From contig CM057338.1 in the NCBI GenBank assembly GCA_030015575.1, forward strand, positions 310,251,827 to 310,315,826: DNA of 64,000 nucleotides, in the 5' to 3' direction. Below are positions 35,484 through 44,780 of this stretch, piece by piece. Source of the DNA: Agapanthus africanus (lineage: Eukaryota > Streptophyta > Magnoliopsida > Asparagales > Amaryllidaceae). The translations under genes were made by a program, and so were the position numbers. The first letter of the stretch is position 1; each line of letters starts with the position of its first letter. The notes under the pieces are model-generated. The model was not told where the DNA came from. It was given only the letters and a program-made list of their open reading frames with translations, and searched no databases.

Positions 35484-38400
35484 GCCCTGTTGATACTGGT
35501 CTTCAACCCAATTTTTGAATACGTAGCAATTTTCGATCGGTTGGCCCAATACTCGGTGGTAGGGGCAGTAATTGGGATTGTTGACATCGTTCAGTTATAG
35601 TGCGTGTTTCGGCTCCGGTAAAGTTATAAGCCCGTTGCGCACTGCTAGTTCGAACAGTCTCCTTGTTTTATCCCAGCGAAACGAGTAGGGACGTCTCAAC
35701 TTCTCATCGAGGGATTGCCGCTTGTTGCTTTGGTGAACAACCGGTCTCGGACCACTCGGTTGTTGTTGAGCGTTGGCGACGAAGGTCGCTTTTCCCTTCC
35801 CCTTATCCTTTTTGTTCGATCCCTTGTTTACGGGTCCGAGATTCTTTTCAGGTAGCGTGCGATTGCGTAGCTGAATGTTCTCGCAGCTCTTCGGTTCTTC
35901 CTCTTTTCCTGGGGTGAATTCTTTGAAGAGAGGGCCGAGAGTCATTTCTTCTTCAGAATCGCTCCCGAAGGTAAGAACTTTCGATCCCCTGTTATCAACC
36001 ATTTGACAGTTGCCGGCAGCTCTTCTTCGTTCGTCTGTCGCATTTTTCCACTGTCGACGAGCTTCACGCTTCATCCTCTTGAAGTGTTGCCTGTGAGCGA
36101 CATACCCTTGCCACCAATTTTTAAAGGTATTGCACTCTTCGGTGGGGTGTGCAATCCTTCGATGATATAAACAGTAATTAGGATGCACATCCTCTTCATT
36201 AAGGTGTATCTCATCAGAAGTGTTTCCTTCGGAGGGTGGCAGCTTCATTCCCATCGATATGGTTTTAGCAAACCTTTTCCTTGTCTTGAACCTGCTTTTG
36301 CTGGTAGCCGAAGTGCTCCTATCTGGTTAGGGTGCTTCAATCTTTCCGTCCAGTTGCCGGCGTTTGGCTTTTCCAAATATGACCGTTTCGCGCTCTCGAT
36401 CAGCCTTGCTTTTTAGAAGGGCTTCATTCAGGAATGCATCAATCATCTCGTCTGACGGTCCTAGGAGCTCCGATTCGATATCTGCTCCCAGTTTCTCTGC
36501 GTCAGGAGCTTCTTCACCGTCTATCGACGAGTGAGAGATCACATGGCAGCTTGCCACATAATCCTCAGGTTCATCCGACGAGTCTTCTCTTTCATCATTT
36601 CCGTCCTCAAGGATGTGGTTGAGAAACTCTTGGAGTGTGACTGGAGTCCGCGCTTTCTGGTTATGTTCTTCCAGCACGTCGATATGTTTCTGCAGGTCCG
36701 TGCGCTTGTCACGAAGCTTCACGGGTTTTCTGGTCTTCTTCTTCTTCTTCGAAGACTTTGACGGCTGGAAATGGGCGTTTTGACCATCCCCACCAATTTT
36801 TGGCATCGGGTGCGGCTTCAGCATTCCCTTGATGACTTCGGGTTCCAGCGGACTTTTCCATTTGATCGCCAGGCATGTTTGGAGATCTTTCAGCATTCTT
36901 CTCGTTTTGGCTGAAAGAATGACCTCCCATGGAGCTTCTTCTACAAAAGAGCATAATGCCCCCGGTGTGTCCGCCTTTTTGAGAGCGTGCGGCTGGGGCG
37001 GGTTTACTTTCCAATTCTTGGACAGTGTGAATTTGCCCTGTTGGTATTGGTTCTCAATCCACCCTTTGAAGACGATGTAATCTTCGATTGGATGGCCTAT
37101 CGTTTGGTGATAGGGACAATAATTGGGATTATTAGCCTCACCGGGTTGCAATGGGCGTTTTGGATCCGGCAGGTTAATGAGCCTGTTGCGCACCGCCAGC
37201 GCGAACAATCTCCTCGTTTTGTCCCGGGGAAACGAATAAGGGCGCTTCATTTTCTCATAAAGAATCGTCGTCTCTCGTCTTGGCGATCAGTTAGTTTTGG
37301 ACCACTGGGCTGCTGTTGAGCATTGGCGACGAAGGTCGCTTTCCCCTTCCCCTTTTTTGTTTCGAGGCTCCATTTTCGAGGAAGACGGTCTATGACCCAT
37401 TTAATCCATTTGGGCCAGTTTGTCAATCAAAGCCTGAAAAGTAGTTGGCTTGAAGAACATCATGAATTGCGAAATAGTCGCCTGAGGGTCGAGGGTCCCT
37501 ACGAACATGCCTACCGCAGGCGTTTCTTTGATGCGCTGCTCGCACTTCGACCATAGATTCCGCCACCGTATCGCATACTGCACCCATATTTCGCCTGGCT
37601 TCACTCTGGCGTTAATTAACACGGTGATCGGGGTGCGCTCGCTAGCGCTTGCGAAACGTTGGGTGAACAGCAATTCCATCTCCGTAAAAGTTTTGACGGA
37701 GTCGTTGGGAATCTCCGAATACCACTCAAAGGCCGTTTCTGCCAAGCTGCCGACGAACTGGCGAAACAGTAACTTATCATCCCCTCCAGTGTTGCCGCAG
37801 AGAGCCCTGAACTGAGCGACATGTTGATGGGGATTGCATGTCCCCTTGTACACACAGAATTTAAGAATTGTGTATCCTGGTGGGTACTTTATCTGATCGT
37901 ACCATTCTGGATATGGTCGCCCAGTTCTGACGACTTGGCCGGTTGCTTCATTTGTTTAATGAGCCTGTATTTGTTGAGCTATATAATCATCGAGCATGGT
38001 TTTGGAGATGGACTCCTCCTTAGCTGCTGAACAAGCAGGAAGAGGGTTTGATGTATCTCCTCTGTTGTCTTCAAGGACAATCGGAGGGTCTTCAGCTAGA
38101 GGATCCGGCTGTATCATCATTCCGACCATATCTTGGAATAAAAGGGCCATTTGTTTTATGTTGGCCGCTTGTTCCGCAGCCTCTTTGTCCTTCTTCTCAA
38201 GCATTCTCCGAAGGAATTCGGCATCAGTTTCCTGCTCATGACGTTGCTCCGAGGATGTCTCCGGGCTTGCTTTTGGTCCCGTGGGTGCGGCCATGGCTTT
38301 TATCATCTCTTGGAGCTTTTGTTGTTGTTGCTCCTGAGCCTTAGTCACTGATCGCGTAAGCGGTCGATGACCTGTGGAGATACGGCTGTCCTTTTTTCCG

Positions 38401-38936
38401 GATGCCATATAGACGGTATGCACCACCATGCCCCCAGATTTAGGGCGTTTAGGCTCAGTGCCCTTGACATTTTTCGCGGACACGGGAATTTTCTCTGGCC
38501 TTCGCCTTTTGTGGGCGGTCGAAGTTGAGGGAACCGTTGCAGCGGGCACCTAGGTAGACGATACCTTCTGTGGTATGACAGAGTGGTCCTTCTTTCGCCG
38601 AACTTTCATCTTTTCCTGTCGGTGGGGGTAGTCTTGATCAATCACCGAGTCTTGGACTTGACGCCAGACTTTGTAAATTTTGGAGGATAGCCGCTGAGGG
38701 GGCTGTTCAAGCTTCGCCTTTGTGGCATTCTCCAAAGGTGGAGGAGATCTTTTTAGCACAGCAGTCGGAGAGTTCTTGCGGACCCTCCTGAGTGGTTCAA
38801 AACTATTCCCAATTGGAACAGCAGCATCGACTTCTACCATTGGAGCTGGCGGAGTCAATCCAGAAGGGGAATTGCCCCCAGCTTTCCTCACTCGGCGCCA
38901 GTGGCGACGTCTAGCATGTCGTGCGGCCGGGATCAC
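35484..38936 (-). pseudogene. gag: Expanded Tat/Ogre-like gag of element B
   Basis: One reading frame runs leftwards from 38936 to 35484, broken only by stops at 38550, 37956, 37401, 36327 and 35595. In order: a basic S/P-rich start; MVVHTVYM and a glutamine-rich coiled-coil-like region (about 38440-38080); the gag fold (about 37870-37480: YKGTCNPHQHVAQFRALCGNTGGDDKLLFRQF..FEWYSEIP). Then ATFVANAQQQPSGP..RPYSFPRDKTRRLFALAVRN and a first NYCPYHQTIGHPIED module (about 37130); a second NYCLYHRRIAHPTEEC (about 36190); and a third NYCPYHRVLGQPIENC (about 35580). The ATFVANAQQQPSGP-to-module block occurs twice, about 1.55 kb apart, so the gene grew by internal duplication. It joins LTR sequence at 35484 where pol was deleted. 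Confidence 0.75.
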
Positions 38937-39121
38937 CTCCGTTGTTGGATGAGTTTCTTCTTGCCCCTTACTTTGAGGAGAGGCTGCTATTGGCGCTAGC
39001 CTATCGAAGACTGACGTCCGTTGAGAAGGGATAGTCAGTCTTGCGAAAGCCGACTTTCGAACAGGGGAAGCAGCCTTCGTGACTTCGCATGGAGTAAGGA
39101 GAGCTGCTTCGACGACCTCAA

Positions 39122-39508
39122 CTATAACAGGAGTGGAATGTCCTTCTTTGGTATTGCGAGCCTCTTTGCAGGCCCACTTGAGCTTTGACCCAGCCTGTCG
39201 AAGACTGAGGCATCGGAGTTGGACGACCCGCTGAGAGGGGCCGTGGTAGTTGCAAGCCGATCAAAGACCGACTTCTTTGGAACTTCGTGCGATGGCATTT
39301 GAACGTTGAAGCTCGTTGGTGGGATCATGGTCCCGAAGAATAGCCCAGTGGTGGCTTGGGTCGCTTGTTCCACCGGCATTGTGAAGAGGGAGGCCGCTTG
39401 GGGCCCGTAGATTACTCCTCCGGATGGGGTAGAACGGGAGTTGTTGTTACAGCTGGAGCAGTTAGAGGCCATTGATGTTCTCTTTTCTGCACGGGAGAAA
39501 GACACCAA
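39122..39508 (-). pseudogene. N-terminal gag-region frame of element B
   Basis: This 128-codon frame starts 93 bases inside the primer site. It is S/T/N-rich and repeats a short motif: KKSVFDRLAT and ASVFDRLGQ; element A has KRKSIFEWLSV in the matching place (about 42960). The stop at 39122 and a frame change separate it from the main gag frame at 38936. I take it as the beginning of gag rather than a separate gene. Confidence 0.5.
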
Positions 39509-39600
39509 ATCTTAATACCTCGAATCCAGGGGCAACCAAGGCAAACCGCGATTCGTTCACGAAACACGACACACGAAGTGTGGAGAGGAAAGAGGAAAAG

Positions 39601-39618
39601 GTCCCACCGGGCGTACCG
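39601..39618 (-). other. Primer-binding site of element B
   Basis: On the minus strand CGGTACGCCCGGTGGGAC follows the 5' LTR after five bases (GATTC). Element A has TGACACGCCCGGTGGGAC at the same place after the same five bases. The shared core ACGCCCGGTGGGAC at this position identifies the primer site. The tRNA is not assigned here; tRNA-Arg, used by Ogre elements, is a possibility. Confidence 0.6.
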
Positions 39619-40699
39619 GAATCTGTTCTCCTCCGAACACAGAGACGCGACCGCGTAGGTTTGTTTTGCTTGAATTTCGATGGCAGATGCTAATTGGTGC
39701 TATCCTTCCACCTCTCCGAAGATGCCAAGTTGATTTATGGCACCGTATACCGGAGGTTTAGACAGATGCGGCCGATGTAGCAGACTTTGTCAGATTCCCC
39801 CTCGTTGAGGGGTTTTTGATTGTGGGGACGCTCTTCCCTGCAGGCGCAAGCCCCTGCAGTTAATTACACTACCATATCGCGGTAACCACTTTCTCCTTCT
39901 CCAGATGGTCACTTCATGTCGTGTGTGTTTGTTTTGTTTTTGGTTGCCCGTGGATTGTATACGGAGACTAATGTATGTTGTCTCCCGTAGGGCATGGATT
40001 AGTCCAAATCCATATTTTCTTAGATTTGGGTTTGGGGTTGGGTTTAAGGATGCATTGGTCTTATTTGAGACTAAGATCAACTTAAACGTTTGTTAAGGGT
40101 ACGCTAGTCTAATTTTAGACTAAGATCAACATAACGGGATCGTTTAGATCCAACAAAAAAGCATTTGGACTCTATTGTTTTAGTTTAGGGACTTTACGGT
40201 CCAGTTTAAAGACATCATAGTCTGTAAAGTTTAAGGACAGCATAGTCCATGGGTTTAAGGACCCCACAGTCAGAGATTAAGGACATCATAGTCCATGGTT
40301 TTAAGGACCCCACAGTCCAAGGTTAAGGACATTATAGTCCATGAGTTTAAGGACCCCCCAGTCCATGGAATGTCTGGTTGTCGGGACCCGTCACCTCTCT
40401 GAAGACGTTGAAGGATTACAACGACAAATATCAGAGGAGTGAAGAGATGTACCCTTGAACCAATTTTGGTTGGGAGATCTGTAGTCCAATTGGGACTAAG
40501 ATCTGAGATTTATGAGCATATGGGCTCAATTAATCTGAATGAGGGGTTTATGGCCACTTTGGGCTCGGTCCACTCAGTAAAATGTTGAACATTTAGCAAT
40601 GCTGAGCATTGATTTAGGTTCTGACAGCCTTTCTGTCTTTTATTGAATGCTGAGTATTCACCATAGCTCTAGGGCTTTATTTAAAGAACAGTTTATATT

Positions 40700-41030
40700 C
40701 TATCAGCGCACGCGTAAGGAACACATGGCGCGCTTGGCGCTAGCGCCAGTTAATGAGCGTAAAGCGCTTCTGTGATATAGCGCACACGTGAGGAGCACGT
40801 GGCGCGCTTGGCGCTAGCGCCAGTCTATGAGCGCAAAGCGCCGGTTTATGAGCGCAAAGCGCTATTTGTTCAGTGGCGCACACGTGAGAAGCAAGTGGTG
40901 CGCTTGGCGCTTAGCGCCAGTCCATGAGCGCAAAGCGCTATTTGTTAAGTAGCGCACACGTGAGGAGCACGTGGTGCGCTTGGCGCTGTGCGCTAGTCCA
41001 AGAGCGCAGAAGCGCTTCTGATCAGTTTTA
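40700..41030. repeat. Palindromic GC-rich tandem repeats in element B LTR
   Basis: Four imperfect units of about 75-95 bases each carry AGCGCACACGTGAGGAGCACGTGG variants, then GCGCTTGGCGCTAGCGCCAGT, then ATGAGCGCAAAGCGC. GGCGCTAGCGCC is a perfect palindrome and GCGCAAAGCGC a near one. CACGTG-type boxes recur in every unit. Confidence 0.8.
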
Positions 41031-41413
41031 TGATCTGAGAAATAAATTCTCATTTATGAGAGACTTTGTCTTAAGGTTCTAAGAACAAAGTTCTTATTTT
41101 ATAGGAGATATTTCAATTTCTTATTTTAGTGAAAGGCTTTGCCTTTATGGATTTGTGATCCTAAGAGAATTGAATTATTCTCCCCCTTTTTATAATGAGA
41201 TGTTCATGATCTCTTTTTGTAAAAAGACCTTAGTCTTATAGATCTATGATCTGTGAGAAGAATTATGTTCTTCTTCTTTAATGAGATTTTTCTTATCTCT
41301 GTTTTTTTACCTTGAAAAAAAGTTCTTCTTCTACCGAGAGCTTGCTCTTCTTTCTGAGATTTATCAAAGTTTATAGAGGGGTTCCTCTCTATGAGACTTG
41401 AAGTCTTGGCGCC

Positions 41414-41421
41414 TTTATATA
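41414..41421 (-). promoter_or_regulatory. TATA box of the element B 5' LTR
   Basis: TATATAAA on the minus strand in CCCTATATAAAGGCGCC. Its position about 600 bases into the LTR fits a retrotransposon core promoter. Confidence 0.5.
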
Positions 41422-41769
41422 GGGCCAGCTGATTTGTTCAATCGGTTAAGGAGATCTTTTCTCCAATTGATTTGGGGATTTCCCCATCGTTGGATCTTTG
41501 ATCCAAGGGCTTCTGATTTACAGAAGGCAATCTTCTTGTTTTCAACAAGATTGGGAAATCTTTTCCCATACAGAATTTACTCTGTATTTTGGTGATTTTT
41601 TTAATCACCATTGAATCATTGATCCAACGGTACTCTGATTTACAGAGCATAATCTTTTTGTTTGGAAAGATTTTGAGGAATCTTTCCTTAACAGAATTTC
41701 ATTCTGGTCAATTGATGATTTATCATTTTTATTGGATCTTTGATCTGACGATGGGGAACATTTAGTTCC

Positions 41770-41950
41770 AGCGCTAGCGCACTCGTGCTTTGCACATGAG
41801 CGCTGCTTCAGAGCACTGGCACTCTTTGCGCTAGCGCACTCGTGCTTTGCACGTGTGCGCTTCTTCAGAGCGCTGGCGCCCTTTGCGCGAGCGCACTCGT
41901 GCTTTGCACGTGAGCGCTGCCTCAGAGCGCTGGCGCTCTTATGAAGCGCT
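41770..41950. repeat. Three ~60-base GC-rich tandem repeats in element B LTR
   Basis: Each unit reads GCGCTAGCGCACTCGTGCTTTGCAC, then GTGAGCGCTGC and CAGAGCGCTGGC variants. Units start near 41770, 41829 and 41886. Confidence 0.75.
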
Positions 41951-42010
41951 ACTCATTTCAAATTTTGAAAACTTGAACAGAGCTTTGCTCTAATTGGGGG
42001 AAACAATGAC

Positions 42011-43213
42011 ATTTGTCAAATCGTCAATCTTGGAGTAGAGCTTGGTCATCTCCTTATCTTTCTGAGCTGCCTCTTGAGCTCTTGGAGATGCTGCTACTCT
42101 GTGGTCTTGGGAAGGAAAATCCGCTCCTCTTCGCTGTGAGAACCAGATTCCTCATGAGCTGAGGGATCTTTCTGTTTATCAGCCTCAACGAAAGGGTTTT
42201 CGTCATCTTCCGAAGGAGGCTGTTCTTGGAAAGTGGCATCCATACCGAATTGGGCTTGGGATTTGGTGGCCCCATCCTTGCTCTTGCTGCGCATGCCTTC
42301 CATATAGACAGTGTGAACCATACATCCGACCAGATCTTCATTATTGGCAGCTGACCTTCCGGACCGTCTTCGTGGCCCCTCTTCTCCGGGAAATGACAAA
42401 CGACTAAAGATAGTCACCTTTGTTGAGTTTTAGGATGGCATCGATACACCTTTTCTGGCTTTTCCCCATTGCTTGCGCGCAGCCCGAAGTGCTTGGTAGA
42501 CTCTCGAAGAAATGATGTCATGCTTTCTATGTTGGGGCTTGGACGCATCTCTTCGTAGCACCGTTCAAATCGTTGTTTCCTTAATTTTGGCATTCGTGGC
42601 ATTCTTTTGAATCCACTTTAAGGGTTCGAAGGAGTTACGACTTTCACGGCTGATTCGGCTTTTATCGCGAAGCAATATGGCTCTTGGAACTTCATGAAGT
42701 CCAACTTGGCCAGAGCCCGCGTCCTTTTGTTGGCTCTATACCTGAGCCGCTACTGCGTTAGATTTTCTTCTATGAGTGCCTAGTGGGCTTCCGCTCTTCG
42801 GGAACCCACGATAAGTCAGTTGACTGAGAGCCTTAAAAAGACATCCATTTGAGCACTTGTTAAAGGCATCGCCTGAGCTTGTCCCGACATCTGGTGATCT
42901 ATTTCATTTTGATGACCTTGCTCCTAGCTGGAGCAACGGATAGCCATTCAAATATCGACTTACGCTTGAGTTGAGGTGACTTTGCAATCACCACATTTGG
43001 CCTCCTTCCCCTTGAGGTTAGTTTGACCACTCTCTCTAGTAAGGGCTCTGTGATAAGAGTGCTGCCGACTAGGTAGATCATGACTGAACCGAACTGGCAT
43101 GGAGGCTCCTCCCATTGCCTTATGAGACTTGCCGGGAGAATCACGCGTGGATTTGTCTTAACAACGTACGTGATTGGAGTTGCGTTAGAAACCGAGTTCA
43201 TTTTTGGAGACAT
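42011..43213 (-). pseudogene. gag: Tat/Ogre-like gag of element A, N-terminal part
   Basis: The frame begins at 43213 (MSPKMNSVSNATPITYVVKTNPR), 150 bases inside the primer site. At about 42330 it reads GCMVHTVYMEGMRSKSKDG, which matches MVVHTVYMASGKKDS of the element B gag. An acidic stretch (SEDDENPFVEADKQKDPSAHEESGSHSEEE, about 42210-42120) and ELKRQLRKI-type helix follow. Several frame changes are present. It is interrupted at the ATGAC duplication (42006-42010) by element B and continues at 34541. Confidence 0.65.
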
Positions 43214-43290
43214 TATGGAGCGATGTACTTGTTGTTGATTGTTGAGAGTTGATTGCTATATGAAAAAGTATTATTTCAGTACAAATATCG

Positions 43291-43314
43291 AGATATATAT
43301 ATATATATATATAC
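43291..43314. repeat. (AT)n microsatellite
   Basis: A run of about twelve AT units lies in the leader of element A, between the gag start and the primer site. Confidence 0.8.
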
Positions 43315-43363
43315 TGAATGAGTTCACGCGAACGCTTGACCCGAAATATAGGAGGAGAGATAC

Positions 43364-43381
43364 GTCCCACCGGGCGTGTCA
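43364..43381 (-). other. Primer-binding site of element A
   Basis: TGACACGCCCGGTGGGAC on the minus strand lies five bases (GATTC) from the LTR at 43387. It shares 14 consecutive bases with the element B site. Confidence 0.6.
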
Positions 43382-43386
43382 GAATC

Positions 43387-44780
43387 TGTAGAGTTTTTTT
43401 CTTCACCCTATTGAGATAGGAATGCACGCGTTTGTCAGGCATATACAAATTCCCCCTGTCTGGGGGTGGGCTGGGGTTTATTAATTGTGGAGATCCAAAT
43501 CTCCGGCTGCCGCAGACTGAGCTGCAGTTAATTACCCCTTATTTTTATAGTAAGGGAACCTCCGATTGACGGGTCAAACTGATCATACTAACTGAATGTG
43601 ATGTATTGGTGCTTGAAAGTAATGCAGATGGGCATGTTCATTTCATTTTTTATTTATTCTATTTCTGACAAAAAGGTTTTATTTATTCAAAAAAAACATT
43701 GTCTTCGCTTCTTTTTTACGTTTTATTTACATTTTATTATTATTATTTTTTATTAAGGGTGAGAAGGGGGCATGTGCGCGGCATGTGCCGGCGGGGGTAG
43801 CTCATGTGAGTGCCATATGAGCCTTAGCAAGGCGCGAACATGAGTCTCATGTGAGTCCTAGCAGGGCGCTCATATGAGCTCACATGAGCGCCCGTGGAGG
43901 ATCTCATGTGAGCGCCACGTGAGCCCCAAAGGGACTCTCATGTGAGTGGCATGTGAGGCGTGCAAAGTGGGGGGGGGCTAAGCCCCCTACTTGGAGTTGA
44001 ACTCCTCGAAAGATTCTGCTCGGAATTAAACTCCAAAAAAAGATTTTTTTTATTCGGAGTTAAACTCCTAAAAAAAGATCTTTTTTCACAGTTAAACTCC
44101 TAAAAAAGGATTTTTATTCGGAGTTAAACTCCTAAAACATTTTATTTAGAAAACCAAAAGGGGGCCTCTTGAAACTTCAAGATCTATGTTTTGGATGATG
44201 AAAAGGGACCTATTTTATCTCTTTTGAGCCTTGGATTCACCCAAAGTGAGATTTTCGGAGATGAGACTCCTTCTTCCTCCTCTCTCTTTTTTGGATCTTG
44301 GAGAAGAAGGGTGATGAGATTTAAAAACTTTCATTCAATGATTTAATGATGAAAACTATTTCTTTTTTTGAGAGAAGAAGTGTTAAACTCTTTATCTTAT
44401 TCGGAAAAAAAAAAAGGAAGAAGGTTTGAAAATCTTGATGGAGGAGGCACAAAATCCTAGGTTTTTTTAGGAGAGAATCAATATATTTTATTTCAACATG
44501 AGGGTTGGCTTTTATAGTCTCGACACTTTACATTGGCCCCTTGGACTTTTCAATTTTTGGCTATCTTGCCCAATTTAATTCTAACAAATTACATATTCAT
44601 TCATTTACAACATATTTATTTTATTTTCAAGTTTCGCATGGGGTCGGTCCCATGTTTAAAACTTGAACTTAGCTTCAGCCGGGTTTGGACCCGCTTGACT
44701 TGGACTCAGGCTTAAGCCCACTTATTCAGCCGTTGACTTTGACTTACTTGGACAAGGGGGTGTAAATTTTGACCCCAACA
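43387..44780 (-). repeat. 5' LTR of element A
   Basis: It is 1394 bases, on the minus strand running from TGTTGGGGTCAAAATTTACACC (44780) to CTCTACA (43387). A TATA box is at 44510-44516. It holds arrays of ATGAGCTCAT-like palindromes (43760-43960) and GGAGTTAAACTCC hairpins (43990-44140). The 3' LTR is not in the window because the element is truncated near 32527. Confidence 0.75.
44510..44516 (-). promoter_or_regulatory. TATA box of the element A LTR
   Basis: TATAAAA on the minus strand in GACTATAAAAGCCAACC. A box in the same setting occurs in the related LTR at 52007-52014. Confidence 0.5.

Larger units (their letters stand above)
34542..42005 (-). mobile_element. Element B: deleted Tat/Ogre-like LTR retrotransposon
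   Basis: It lies on the minus strand with outer ends TGTTTCCCCC (right) and GGAGAACA (left), flanked by ATGAC at 34537-34541 and 42006-42010. Order: 5' LTR 39624-42005, primer site 39601-39618, gag 39508-35484, then a 942-base 3' fragment of the 3' LTR (34542-35483). The whole of pol and the first ~1.4 kb of the 3' LTR are missing, fused at gag position 35484. It landed in the gag of the related element A. The flanking duplication shows that the deletion happened after insertion or that the deleted form itself inserted. Confidence 0.8.
39624..42005 (-). repeat. 5' LTR of element B
   Basis: It is 2382 bases. It contains, from right to left on the minus strand, three ~60-base GC-rich repeats (41770-41950), a region of short hairpins (41030-41740), palindromic ~85-base repeats with GGCGCTAGCGCC (40700-41030) and the hairpin chain shared with the 3' LTR fragment (40040-40567). 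A TATATAAA box is at 41414-41421. Confidence 0.8.

Noticed and set aside
40700..41030. CRISPR-like array of repeats and spacers
   Set aside because: Units are imperfect, palindromic throughout and have no unique spacers of constant length; the location in an LTR and plant context rule out CRISPR.
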